The notes beneath the pieces were generated by a model. That model did not search any database. It saw nothing but the letters and a program-made list of their open reading frames with translations, and was not told where the DNA came from. From CAZSAK01 sp964605155 (GTDB lineage Bacteria > Pseudomonadota > Gammaproteobacteria > SZUA-140), in the NCBI GenBank assembly GCA_964605155.1, contig CAZSAK010000001.1, positions 62,001 to 126,000 of the forward strand: a DNA stretch of 64,000 nucleotides. Reading direction: 5' to 3'. Position numbers and translations under genes: made by a program. Within the stretch, counting starts at the first letter, position 1; each line of letters opens with the position of its first letter. Shown one piece after another: positions 34,276 through 43,417 of the stretch.

Positions 34276-35799
34276 ATGACTACCCGTTGGTTGGGATACC
34301 TGTTCACGGTCTTTGCAGGCGCAATAATGCCTTTGGCGTTTGCGCCCTTCTCGTTCTATCCTGTTGCCCTTTTTGCTCCCGCTGTATTATTTGCCTTGTG
34401 GCTGCGGGCCACACCATTGCAGGGGCTTCTGCTCGGCGGCTTGTTTGGCATCGGTATGTTCGGCACGGGAGTAAACTGGATTTTCATCAGTATCCATGAT
34501 CACGGTTATGTCAATTTGTGGCTATCGATCTTTATAACCTCGTTGTTCATTATTGTGCTTTCAATTTTTCCAGCCATGGCTGGATATTGCGCAGTCCGCT
34601 ATAGATCATGGGCTTCATCCCGTGTTGACGGCATTACCAGCGTACTGGTATTCCCTGCCGTATGGGTGCTGTTTGAATGGATACGGGGATGGTTTCTGAC
34701 GGGCTTCCCATGGCTCAATCTCGGCTACAGCATGATCGACACTCCACTTGCGGGATGGGCCCCGTTATCCGGGATCTACGGAGTTTCGCTGGTGTCCGCG
34801 TTTTGCAGCGCACTGCTGATGGCGACCTTTGGACTTGAACGCTACAGGGTACGGGGTGGGTACGTCATTTTAATTATCTGTATCTGGTTGGCGGGTGCTT
34901 CGCTGTTGCATGTTGCTTGGACACGGCCGGACGGTTCTCCTGTCAAGGTAGCCGTAGTGCAGGGGAATATTCCACAGGATCTCAAGTGGCATCCCGAGAT
35001 GAGGCAGCCCACCTTTGATCTATATACCAGTTTAACGGAGAAGCACTGGGATAATGATCTGATCATCTGGCCGGAGACAGCACTTCCGGCGTTTTATAAC
35101 GAGGCACGTGCATATCTCAACGATCTCGGCAAGGAGGCGCGCGCCCATCACAGTGACCTGCTTGTCGGCTTGCTCTATCTGGATCCGGTCAACCAGCGTT
35201 ATTACAACACCATGGTCAGTATTGGTACCAGGGAACGTTTGTATCACAAACAACACCTCGTTCCGTTTACCGAATATCTTCCCTTGAAATCTGTGCTTGC
35301 CGGAATTGTCGATTTCATGAATGTTCCCATGTCCAATTTCAGTGCCGGCAGTGCCGACCAACCGCTATTACAGGCCGCGGGTCATAAAATCGGGATGTCT
35401 ATATGTTTCGAGGATGCCTTTGGCGAAGAAATAATACATGCGTTGCCTGAAGCGACCATGCTGGTTAATGTCAGCAATGACGCATGGTTTGGGAATTCCA
35501 TCGCACCCCATCAGCACCTGCAGATGGCGAGAATGCGCGCCCTTGAATCCGGCAGACCCTTGATACGGGCGACCAATACCGGAGTTTCGGCGACTATTGA
35601 CCACAAAGGCAGGATACAGGCTGTCGCACCGCAATTTACGGAGTTTGTGTTATCGGCAAAGGTACAACCGATGGCCGGTGCTACACCTTATGTGCGCGTG
35701 GGGAATTATCCGGCGGTGATTACAATATGCCTGATGCTGGTCGTTGCCTTCTTTGTTGGCAGGGCAAACAAAAAGGGCGACGTTGAGGAAGATTCCTGA
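34276..35799 (+). CDS. lnt: Apolipoprotein N-acyltransferase
   Basis: The last enzyme of lipoprotein maturation, adding the third acyl chain to the N-terminal diacylglyceryl cysteine at the inner membrane. The 507-residue protein has about six to eight membrane segments in residues 1-220 and a last one near 475-495. Between them is a nitrilase-like domain (about 225-460) with catalytic Glu in WPETALPAF, Lys in the YHKQHLVPF segment and Cys in MSICFEDAFGEE. Length is typical. Its substrates here include LolB, LptE, RlpA and the TPR lipoprotein. Confidence 0.97.
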   Translation: MTTRWLGYLFTVFAGAIMPLAFAPFSFYPVALFAPAVLFALWLRATPLQGLLLGGLFGIGMFGTGVNWIFISIHDHGYVNLWLSIFITSLFIIVLSIFPAMAGYCAVRYRSWASSRVDGITSVLVFPAVWVLFEWIRGWFLTGFPWLNLGYSMIDTPLAGWAPLSGIYGVSLVSAFCSALLMATFGLERYRVRGGYVILIICIWLAGASLLHVAWTRPDGSPVKVAVVQGNIPQDLKWHPEMRQPTFDLYTSLTEKHWDNDLIIWPETALPAFYNEARAYLNDLGKEARAHHSDLLVGLLYLDPVNQRYYNTMVSIGTRERLYHKQHLVPFTEYLPLKSVLAGIVDFMNVPMSNFSAGSADQPLLQAAGHKIGMSICFEDAFGEEIIHALPEATMLVNVSNDAWFGNSIAPHQHLQMARMRALESGRPLIRATNTGVSATIDHKGRIQAVAPQFTEFVLSAKVQPMAGATPYVRVGNYPAVITICLMLVVAFFVGRANKKGDVEEDS

Positions 35800-35824
35800 G
35801 GCCAGCTCGGATCACATTAGTTAC

Positions 35825-36367
35825 TCAGCTCTTGTGTCCCCGTTCATGAGGGCGGGTGAACAGTGTGGAGTGACACCTGGGGCACGGGGGTATATGACCG
35901 GTGGCGTGGAAGTGTACGACCTGACCACATTGATCGCATACTAGACTGCCAATCCCGGTAATTTCCCCGGTATGATATTTACCGGCCATCCGGGCGCGTT
36001 CTTCCAGCGCCATGAGTTCGAGTTTTGTGTTATCGGCAACAGAGGCAAACAGTTCCAGGATGCGGTTCTCAATCAGGCTGATATCGAATTTAAACCAGTC
36101 GGCGAGATCCTTCGCCTCGGGTCCCGCCAGGTAATCGGCGACATCCTCGATATCACGTTTTATATAGTCGCCGATCCTTTCCGCCTCTTCGCGACTGAGT
36201 TCGCCGAGTTCCACGGCCTTTTGTTGCGCCATGTCCACCAGATGGCCAAGTACCGGTCTGGCCTCATGTTCGAGGTTGTCATAGGCTGTCTTGAGACGTT
36301 CCAGCATGCGGTTATAGCCGTGGACAAGTCTTTGCCCGGGATCAGTTGGATTATCTTTAGTTGTCAT
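35825..36367 (-). CDS. ybeL: Zinc-ribbon protein YbeL (DUF1451)
   Basis: A 180-residue cytoplasmic protein of the YbeL/DUF1451 family. The N-terminal two thirds are helical and charged (YNRMLERLKTAYDNL, ELSREEAERIGDYIKRDIED). The C-terminal third has a zinc ribbon, CDQCGQ and CPRCHS, 16 residues apart. Function is unknown. In E. coli ybeL also lies beside leuS, here divergently across 156 bp, so the linkage is old. It is convergent with lnt across 25 bp without a visible terminator. Confidence 0.92.
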   Translation of the reverse strand: MTTKDNPTDPGQRLVHGYNRMLERLKTAYDNLEHEARPVLGHLVDMAQQKAVELGELSREEAERIGDYIKRDIEDVADYLAGPEAKDLADWFKFDISLIENRILELFASVADNTKLELMALEERARMAGKYHTGEITGIGSLVCDQCGQVVHFHATGHIPPCPRCHSTLFTRPHERGHKS

Positions 36368-36456
36368 ACTATTACCTTCATATCACCTGATTCGAACTGC
36401 ATTTTTGAGCGCAAACCGGCTTGTGCTTGCCAGGATAACATCCGTGCGGGCCTTTA

Positions 36457-36486
36457 TTGTCGATATCGCCCACGCTACGGTATGCT
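36457..36486 (+). promoter_or_regulatory. Promoter candidate for leuS
   Basis: TTGTCG (36457-36462), 18 bp, TATGCT (36481-36486), each matching 4 of 6 consensus bases. The start would lie about 30 bases before the leuS ATG. No Shine-Dalgarno is evident, so the leader is short and weakly marked. Confidence 0.45.
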
Positions 36487-36523
36487 AGCATTATTCAACC
36501 GCCATATAACAGTCATTAACTGA

Positions 36524-38989
36524 ATGAACGAATACTATCATCCGCAAGATATTGAATCGCAAGCCCAGGAACTCTGGCAGAAAAAAAATACCTTTCACGT
36601 CGTTGAAACACCCTCGGCAGCAAAATATTACTGTCTTTCGATGTTCCCCTACCCCAGCGGCCGCCTGCACATGGGTCATGTTCGCAACTATACCATCGGC
36701 GATGTCATTGCCCGCTATCAACGGATGCTGGGCAAGAACGTGCTGCAGCCGATGGGGTGGGACGCATTTGGTCTGCCGGCAGAGAATGCAGCGATGCAAA
36801 ACAACATTCCGCCGGCGGCATGGACGCGTGAAAACATTGAGTACATGCGCAGCCAGCTCAAGCGCCTCGGCTTTGGTTATGACTGGGAGCGAGAGATTGC
36901 CACCTGTGATCCGGATTATTACCACTGGGAGCAGTGGTTTTTTATCAGGCTCTATGAACGGGGCCTTGCCTACAAAAAGACCGCCCCTGTTAACTGGTGT
37001 CCGCATGACCTGACTGTGCTCGCCAATGAACAGGTCGTCGATGGTCGCTGCTGGCGTTGTGATACACCTGTTGAGCGCAAGGAGATCGCCCAGTGGTTCA
37101 TGAAAATAACAGCCTATGCCGAGGAGTTGCTGCAGGGTCTTGATAAGCTCGACGGGTGGCCGGAACAGGTACGTACCATGCAGCGGAACTGGATTGGTCG
37201 ATCCGAGGGTGTTGAACTTGAATTTGAGGTCGAGGGTGAATCCGAACCGCTGACTGTGTATACCACGCGACCCGATACCCTGATGGGTGTTACCTATGTG
37301 GCGGTTGCGGCCGAACATCCACTTGCACTCGGATCGGCAGATAACAATAGGGAATTGGCCGGCTTTATAGAGCGATGCAGGCATATGAAGATCGCTGAGG
37401 AAGCGGTGGAAACTGCCGAAAAGCTCGGTTGTCCCACGGGTAGATGGGCAATCCATCCTGTCAGCGGTGCAAAGGTACCAGTATGGGCCGCTAATTTCGT
37501 ATTGATGGGTTACGGTACGGGCGCGGTGATGGCGGTGCCGGCGCATGACCAGCGGGATTGGGAATTCGCGGGTAAATATCACCAAGACATAAGACAGGTT
37601 GTATTTCCCGCCGACGGGTCTCGGTGGGATATTACACATGGCGCTTTTGTAGATCAGGGGATATTAAGAGATTCGGGCCAATTCGATGGCCTTGATTCGC
37701 AACAGGCCTGTGATGCCATCGCCGATTATCTTGTCAGTCACGGTAAAGGCAAAAGGCAGGTTAATTACCGTTTGCGGGACTGGGGCGTATCGCGCCAACG
37801 CTATTGGGGTGCTCCGATACCAATCATCAATTGTCCCGCATGTGGCAGTGTCCCGGTGCCCGATGACGAATTACCGGTAGTATTACCCACAGATGTGGGT
37901 TTCGAGGGCACGGGTTCTCCGCTCAAGAACATGCAGGAATTTTATCAGGCCGAATGTCCCCGATGCGGTGGCAAGGCTGAACGTGAAACCGATACCTTCG
38001 ATACCTTTATGGAATCATCCTGGTATTATGCACGCTATACCTGCAAGGATAATGACAAGGCGATGCTGGACGGGCGTGCCGCGTACTGGCTGCCGGTCGA
38101 TCAGTATATCGGAGGTATCGAACATGCCATCCTGCACCTGCTGTATGCCAGATTTTTTCACAGGTTGATGCGCGATGTCGGCCTGGTGGAGGGGGATGAG
38201 CCGTTTACCAATCTGTTGACCCAGGGTATGGTGCTCAAGGATGGCGCCAAGATGTCCAAGTCCAAGGGTAACACGGTGGATCCACAGGCGTTGATTGACA
38301 AATATGGCGCCGATACGGTGCGCCTCTTCACCATGTTTGCTTCGCCTCCGGATCAATCACTGGAGTGGTCAGACAGCGGTGTCGAAGGCGCCTATCGTTT
38401 TCTGAAGCGCTTGTGGCGACTGGTTGCCGCACATGTCCACCAGGGAACGGTTGTTCCACTGGTGGTCGACCACTTGACTTCTGGCCAGAGAGATTTGCGC
38501 CGCCAGGTTCACGAAACCATTACCAAGGTGAGCGATGACATTGGCCGGCGTTATACCTTTAATACCGCGATCGCCGCCGTGATGGAATTGATCAACGCCC
38601 TGAGTAAATTTGATGACCGCTCCGAACAGGGACGTGCCGTCATGCATGAAGGCTATGAAACCGCCGTTATCCTGTTGACACCGATCGTACCGCATATCTG
38701 TACCCGCTTATGGCAGGCGCTCGGCCATCAAGAGCAGGTTATCGATGTCGTCTGGCCGTCAGCGGATGCAGATGCCCTGCGAAAGGACACGGTCGAGATC
38801 GTTGTACAGGTCAACGGCAAGCTGCGTGATAGAATTACAGTACCAACAAATGCAGACCGAAGTGAGATCCTTGCGACAGCGACAGGAAGCCCGAAGGTAC
38901 AGCATTATATTGAAGGTACGGGCATAAAAAAATCAATCATCGTACCCGGCAAGCTGATAAACATCGTCATTGCGGAAAAGGATCAGTAA
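36524..38989 (+). CDS. leuS: Leucyl-tRNA synthetase
   Basis: Class I synthetase charging tRNA-Leu, 821 residues. HMGH at 49-52 (HIGH box) and KMSKSKGN near 580 form the ATP site. The editing domain CP1 (about 220-415) has the threonine-rich TVYTTRPDTLMGVTY and the GYGTGAVMAVPAHDQRD motif that hydrolyses mischarged tRNA. An anticodon-binding domain and C-terminal extension follow. It begins a long plus-strand series; lptE starts on the last base of its stop codon (TAATG). Confidence 0.99.
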   Translation: MNEYYHPQDIESQAQELWQKKNTFHVVETPSAAKYYCLSMFPYPSGRLHMGHVRNYTIGDVIARYQRMLGKNVLQPMGWDAFGLPAENAAMQNNIPPAAWTRENIEYMRSQLKRLGFGYDWEREIATCDPDYYHWEQWFFIRLYERGLAYKKTAPVNWCPHDLTVLANEQVVDGRCWRCDTPVERKEIAQWFMKITAYAEELLQGLDKLDGWPEQVRTMQRNWIGRSEGVELEFEVEGESEPLTVYTTRPDTLMGVTYVAVAAEHPLALGSADNNRELAGFIERCRHMKIAEEAVETAEKLGCPTGRWAIHPVSGAKVPVWAANFVLMGYGTGAVMAVPAHDQRDWEFAGKYHQDIRQVVFPADGSRWDITHGAFVDQGILRDSGQFDGLDSQQACDAIADYLVSHGKGKRQVNYRLRDWGVSRQRYWGAPIPIINCPACGSVPVPDDELPVVLPTDVGFEGTGSPLKNMQEFYQAECPRCGGKAERETDTFDTFMESSWYYARYTCKDNDKAMLDGRAAYWLPVDQYIGGIEHAILHLLYARFFHRLMRDVGLVEGDEPFTNLLTQGMVLKDGAKMSKSKGNTVDPQALIDKYGADTVRLFTMFASPPDQSLEWSDSGVEGAYRFLKRLWRLVAAHVHQGTVVPLVVDHLTSGQRDLRRQVHETITKVSDDIGRRYTFNTAIAAVMELINALSKFDDRSEQGRAVMHEGYETAVILLTPIVPHICTRLWQALGHQEQVIDVVWPSADADALRKDTVEIVVQVNGKLRDRITVPTNADRSEILATATGSPKVQHYIEGTGIKKSIIVPGKLINIVIAEKDQ

Positions 38990-39555
38990 TGCCGTGTCAT
39001 GCCAGGCCTGTCCGGCTGATATTGCTCGTTCTTGTGTTGTGCCATCTGACACTTGTACTGGATGGATGCGGATTCAGGCTGCGCGGCTCACTGGGAGACA
39101 ATATTGCCCTGCCTCCTGTTTATCTTGAAGGAATGCCGGGTAGCGCCATCATGGTCGAGTTGAGGCAGATACTGCAGAGTACCGGCACGCAGATTGCTGC
39201 TGAGAGGTCACGGGCCACGTATGTGTTGAATATCATCAACGAACAACATAATCGTCGTATCCTGTCAGTGAGCCCGGCGGGCAGGGTCCAGGAGTATGAC
39301 CTGTATTACACGGTTATATTTACGGTGGCAGATTCAAACGGTAACAAATTGCTAGATAACCAGAATATCAGTTATTCGCGCAGTTATTCTTTTGCAGAGA
39401 CCGATGTGTTGGCCAAGGCGTCGGAAGAACAGGCCCTGATTGCCGCCATGCGGCAGGATGCCGTGCAGGGGATCATTCGCCGTATGCAGGCGCTTCCTCC
39501 GCCGCAGGCCGATGATGTGGAGAACCAGATTGAAACTGAAACCGGAAAACCTTAA
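38989..39555 (+). CDS. lptE: LPS-assembly lipoprotein LptE
   Basis: The outer-membrane lipoprotein that plugs the LptD barrel and helps insert lipopolysaccharide. The 188-residue product has a signal peptide with lipobox LDGC (C27), followed by GFRLRGS, the hallmark opening of mature LptE, and the segments DLYYTVIFTVAD and ISYSRSYSF. It sits between leuS and holA exactly as in E. coli. Its end overlaps the start of holA by 26 bp. Confidence 0.94.
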   Translation: MPCHARPVRLILLVLVLCHLTLVLDGCGFRLRGSLGDNIALPPVYLEGMPGSAIMVELRQILQSTGTQIAAERSRATYVLNIINEQHNRRILSVSPAGRVQEYDLYYTVIFTVADSNGNKLLDNQNISYSRSYSFAETDVLAKASEEQALIAAMRQDAVQGIIRRMQALPPPQADDVENQIETETGKP

Positions 39556-40552
39556 AGCACATATTCAGGATGGTCTCGCACCGATCTATCTGGTCAGCGG
39601 TGATGTGCAGTTACTGGTCCAGGAGGCCTGTGATATTGTCAGGCAGAGGGCGCGTCTGGAGGGTTTTAATGAACGCATTGTCATGCATGCCGATACCCGC
39701 TTTGACTGGCAGGAATTATTGCAGACTGCACAAAGCATGTCGCTGTTTTCCGAGCGCCGGCTTATCGAGTTGCGTCTGCCTTCAGCCAGGCCCGGTGATC
39801 CCGGTAGCAAGGTATTACAGTCCTATTGCGAGCATCCGGTTGCGGGTAATGTGCTGCTCATCATCGCCGGTAAGGTCGATGCAGGTTCACAAAGAAGCAA
39901 ATGGTTCAGGGCCCTGGAATCTGCCGGGATCGTTATACAGGTATGGCCCTTGAGTCAGTCGCGGATACAGGAATGGATTCAGCAAAGGATGCATGCAAAA
40001 AACCTGCAGCCGACGCAGGACGCGGTGGCCATGCTGGCTGAGCGGGTGGAGGGAAATCTACTCGCCTGTGTGCAGGAGATAGAACAGCTGTATCTGCTAC
40101 ATGGCGCCGGACCGGTGAATGCACAAGACATCGTCAACTCGGTGGCGGACAGTGCCCGTTTCGATATCTATACCCTGGTTGATAATGCGCTGGGAGGTAA
40201 TGCCCTGCGCACCACCCGGATCGTGCAGGGATTGTGCAATGAGGGTATCGAGCCAGTTTTGGTGTTATGGGCGTTGTCGCGTGAAATCCGACTGCTGGCA
40301 TCGATGAGCTACGAGATACACAATGGCATGCCGGATGAGCGGGCATTAGCCAGGTTCGGTGTATGGGAAAAACGCAAGGCCGCCGTCAGGCAGGGTCTGC
40401 GTCGCCACCCACCCCGGGCATGGTGGCATATGTTGCGGCGGGCGGGTCATATCGACCGTATAATAAAGGGGGTGTCAGGGGGCAATGTGTGGGATGAATT
40501 GTTACAATTGAGCCTGATGATGGCCGGTCAGAAGACACTCAAGGCGGTGTAG
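39530..40552 (+). CDS. holA: DNA polymerase III subunit delta
   Basis: The clamp-loader wrench that opens the beta ring. From the TTG at 39530 the protein has 340 residues and opens MKLKPENLKAHIQDGLAPIYLVSGD, matching the family. GGAGA about 7 bases upstream supports this start. An ATG at 39515 and the longer frame from 39440 lie inside lptE. An N-terminal AAA-like domain lacks a Walker A motif, as expected for delta; a C-terminal collar domain follows (LVLWALSREIRLL). proA follows within 2 bp. Confidence 0.94.
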   Translation: MKLKPENLKAHIQDGLAPIYLVSGDVQLLVQEACDIVRQRARLEGFNERIVMHADTRFDWQELLQTAQSMSLFSERRLIELRLPSARPGDPGSKVLQSYCEHPVAGNVLLIIAGKVDAGSQRSKWFRALESAGIVIQVWPLSQSRIQEWIQQRMHAKNLQPTQDAVAMLAERVEGNLLACVQEIEQLYLLHGAGPVNAQDIVNSVADSARFDIYTLVDNALGGNALRTTRIVQGLCNEGIEPVLVLWALSREIRLLASMSYEIHNGMPDERALARFGVWEKRKAAVRQGLRRHPPRAWWHMLRRAGHIDRIIKGVSGGNVWDELLQLSLMMAGQKTLKAV

Positions 40553-40554
40553 GT

Positions 40555-41811
40555 GTGGATATCGAAACGTACATGATCGGTGTGGGTCGCAAGGCCCGTG
40601 CCGCCTCACTGTTGATGGCGCAGGCAGATACGGCCCGCAAGGATACTGCCCTGTTGGCAATGGCCGATGCCATAGAACAATCCGCCAGCCAGTTGGTGAG
40701 CGCAAACAGCAAGGACCTGGAAAGCGGCGCCAGACATGGCCTGGACGATGCCTTGCAGGATCGCTTGACATTGAATGAACAGCGCATTGCCGCAATGGCC
40801 GAGGGGCTGCGCCAGATTGCGGCATTGACGGATCCCGTCGGTGAAATCAGCCACCTAGCGTACCGGCCATCCGGCATAAAGGTGGGCAGGATGCGGGTAC
40901 CTCTGGGGGTAATCGGCATCATCTATGAATCACGACCCAATGTAACCGCCGATGCTGCCGGCCTGTGTTTGAAGGCCGGAAATGCAGCCATTTTGCGCGG
41001 CGGTTCCGAAGCACTGCATTCCAACCAGGCAATTTCACAATGTATACAACAGGGTCTTGAAAAGGCCGGACTGCCGCATGATGCCATACAGGTCATCGAG
41101 ACAACGGACCGTGCGGCGGTGGATGAATTGCTCGTGATGAAGGACTATGTCGATGTCATTGTCCCGCGCGGCGGCAAGGGACTGATCGAACATGTCATCA
41201 ATGTATCCCAGATTCCGATTATCAAGCATTTGCATGGCGTTTGCCATGTCTATATCGATGACAAGGCCGATATAAAAAAGGCCATTGATATCGCCTTTAA
41301 CGCCAAGACACAGCGTTATGGCACCTGTAATACCATGGAAACCTTGCTGGTTGCGCAGGACGTTGCAGAACGGCTGTTACCCGAGCTGGCGGGTATGTAT
41401 CAGGCAGAGGGCGTTGAACTACGTGGCTGTAAACAAACGTGTGACATCGTCACCGGTATCAGGGAAGCCAGTGATGAAGACTGGGATACCGAGTACCTGG
41501 CCCCGATCCTGTCGATCAGGATAGTCACAGGTCTGGACGAGGCCATAGAACATATACATATACACGGTTCCAATCACACTGATGCCATCGTGACTGAAGA
41601 TATAGGCCGTGCCCGGCGTTTTGTCCGTGAGGTGGATTCGAGTTCGGTAATGGTCAATGCCTCGACACGTTTTGCCGATGGATATGAATACGGATTGGGC
41701 GCCGAGATCGGCATCAGTACCGACAAGCTGCACGCGCGTGGACCGGTGGGTCTTGAAGGCCTGACCTCGCAAAAATATGTCGTCTTCGGTGATGGCCATA
41801 TCCGGCAATGA
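40555..41811 (+). CDS. proA: Gamma-glutamyl phosphate reductase
   Basis: Reduces gamma-glutamyl phosphate to glutamate-5-semialdehyde with NADPH in proline biosynthesis. The 418-residue protein has the aldehyde-dehydrogenase-like fold: PLGVIGIIYESRPNVTADAAG, LKAGNAAILRGG, and catalytic C258 in RYGTCNTMETLLV. The start is GTG at 40555, two bases after the holA stop, so translation is probably coupled. The kinase gene proB is not in the window. The holA-proA-nadD order is found in several gammaproteobacterial genomes. Confidence 0.97.
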   Translation: MDIETYMIGVGRKARAASLLMAQADTARKDTALLAMADAIEQSASQLVSANSKDLESGARHGLDDALQDRLTLNEQRIAAMAEGLRQIAALTDPVGEISHLAYRPSGIKVGRMRVPLGVIGIIYESRPNVTADAAGLCLKAGNAAILRGGSEALHSNQAISQCIQQGLEKAGLPHDAIQVIETTDRAAVDELLVMKDYVDVIVPRGGKGLIEHVINVSQIPIIKHLHGVCHVYIDDKADIKKAIDIAFNAKTQRYGTCNTMETLLVAQDVAERLLPELAGMYQAEGVELRGCKQTCDIVTGIREASDEDWDTEYLAPILSIRIVTGLDEAIEHIHIHGSNHTDAIVTEDIGRARRFVREVDSSSVMVNASTRFADGYEYGLGAEIGISTDKLHARGPVGLEGLTSQKYVVFGDGHIRQ

Positions 41812-41850
41812 GCATCACAGTTTCATGCCAGTCGATGTAACGGTTGCTTC

Positions 41851-42480
41851 ATGATCGGTATTCTGGGTGGCACCTTTGATCCCGTACACTTCGGGCATTT
41901 GCGCACGGCGCTGGAGCTGTATCAAACCCTTCCATTTGAGGAGATCCGGTTTATCCCTTCCGGACAACCCCCGCACCGCGATACCCCCCGGGCAAGTACA
42001 GTCCAGCGACTGGAGATGTTGCGCATGGCCATAGAGGATCAACCGGGTTTTTGCATCGATGAACGGGAAATCCGGCGCCAGGGCCCTTCCTATATGGTGG
42101 AAACCCTGTCTTCCCTGCGCGCGGATTTTCCCGATATACCGTTATGCCTGATTATCGGACTTGATGTGTTCAGGGACTTCGATAAATGGCATCGGTGGTT
42201 GGAAATTCCGACATTTGCCCATATAGTGATCGTACATCGTCCTATTTCTGAACCTGAGCGCGGAGACAGGATATTCAGGTTGCTGGCGCGCCCCCGCATT
42301 ATGGAACCTTCTGTATTACTTACAGAGCTTGCCGGATCAGTGTTGCAATGGCCTGTGCGGCAATTGGATATTTCATCTACCGATATTCGAACCTTGATCG
42401 CCGAGGATCGGAGTCCGCGTTATCTGTTGCCTGAACGGGTATTCGGATATATTCAACGCGAAGGCCTGTATCAGTCATAA
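41851..42480 (+). CDS. nadD: Nicotinate-nucleotide adenylyltransferase
   Basis: Transfers AMP from ATP to nicotinate mononucleotide, giving deamido-NAD, the penultimate step of NAD synthesis. The 209-residue sequence has the nucleotidyltransferase motif GGTFDPVHFGH (6-16) and the C-terminal DISSTDIRTLI. Length is typical. It lies 39 bp after proA and 51 bp before rsfS. Confidence 0.97.
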   Translation: MIGILGGTFDPVHFGHLRTALELYQTLPFEEIRFIPSGQPPHRDTPRASTVQRLEMLRMAIEDQPGFCIDEREIRRQGPSYMVETLSSLRADFPDIPLCLIIGLDVFRDFDKWHRWLEIPTFAHIVIVHRPISEPERGDRIFRLLARPRIMEPSVLLTELAGSVLQWPVRQLDISSTDIRTLIAEDRSPRYLLPERVFGYIQREGLYQS

Positions 42481-42531
42481 CACAATGTCGCCATGAAGTG
42501 TCATATCTTGCAAACACGACAACGAGGATGA

Positions 42532-42885
42532 ATGCAGTCTGAACAATTAAAATCCCTGGTTATAGAAGCGCTTGAAGATCTGAAGGCACAGAATATTACC
42601 GTGCTGGATGTGCATAACCTGACCAGTATCACTGATTACATGATCATTGCCAGTGGTAACTCTGTTCGTCACACCAGGGCCATTGTCGACAACGTTGTAA
42701 AAAAAGCCAAGGAAAAGGGCTGCCGACCGCTTGGTATCGAAGGCGAACGGGAAGGCCAGTGGGTGCTGGTCGATCTCGGCGATGTGGTCGTACATGTGAT
42801 GTTGCCGAAGATCCGTGATTTCTATCAACTCGAGAAGTTGTGGGACAGCGAGATCAAGCCGGCTGCGGGCTCCATGTCAGACTAG
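42532..42885 (+). CDS. rsfS: Ribosomal silencing factor RsfS
   Basis: Binds ribosomal protein L14 and blocks subunit joining when nutrients are low. The 117-residue protein has ITVLDVHNLTSITDYMIIASGNSVRH and GQWVLVDLGDVVVHVM, the family signatures. It lies between nadD and rlmH, the order conserved across many bacteria. Confidence 0.97.
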   Translation: MQSEQLKSLVIEALEDLKAQNITVLDVHNLTSITDYMIIASGNSVRHTRAIVDNVVKKAKEKGCRPLGIEGEREGQWVLVDLGDVVVHVMLPKIRDFYQLEKLWDSEIKPAAGSMSD

Positions 42886-42905
42886 TCCCTGTTATCGATA
42901 ACCAC

Positions 42906-43376
42906 ATGAGGATCTATCTTATTGCGGTTGGTCAGCGGATTTCTGGCTGGATTGAACAGGGGTACCACGAGTTTGCCAAACGATTGCCGGGTGATTGCCG
43001 GCTTGTCCTGATTGAGATTGCCACAAGCAAACGTCGTAAAAATTCCGATACTAGGCGTCTGGTGGAAAGGGAAGGCAAGCAGATGTCGGCGGCTATTCCC
43101 AGATCCTCCACCGTTATTGCTCTCGATATCAATGGACAGCATTGGAGCACGATGCAGCTGGCCAAACGTCTGGATACATGGAGGCAGCAAGGTCGGGACA
43201 TCGCCATTTTAGTCGGTGGTCCTGATGGTCTCGCGCCGGATTGCCTGGCACGCGCGCGTTATGTGTGGTCATTATCGAATTTGACCTTACCACATGCCCT
43301 CGTCAGGATTCTGGTTGCCGAACAACTTTACAGAGCCTGGTGTATAACCAGGAACCATCCCTATCATCGAGGCTGA
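42906..43376 (+). CDS. rlmH: 23S rRNA pseudouridine-1915 N3-methyltransferase RlmH
   Basis: A SPOUT-class methyltransferase that modifies pseudouridine 1915 in helix 69 of 23S rRNA. From the ATG at 42906 it has 156 residues and starts MRIYLIAVGQR; the frame open from 42840 would overlap rsfS. The SAM knot residues are in LVGGPDGLAP and SNLTLPHALVRILVAEQLYRA. It begins 20 bp after rsfS. Confidence 0.97.
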   Translation: MRIYLIAVGQRISGWIEQGYHEFAKRLPGDCRLVLIEIATSKRRKNSDTRRLVEREGKQMSAAIPRSSTVIALDINGQHWSTMQLAKRLDTWRQQGRDIAILVGGPDGLAPDCLARARYVWSLSNLTLPHALVRILVAEQLYRAWCITRNHPYHRG

Positions 43377-43417
43377 TGCGATGTGTCAGGGACTGGATTA
43401 ATCGAGGTTATACGTCA

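Noticed and set aside
36491..37639. Open frame of 382 codons on the minus strand opposite leuS
   Set aside because: It lies wholly antisense to the strongly conserved leuS and shows no recognisable motif; it is a codon-bias shadow.
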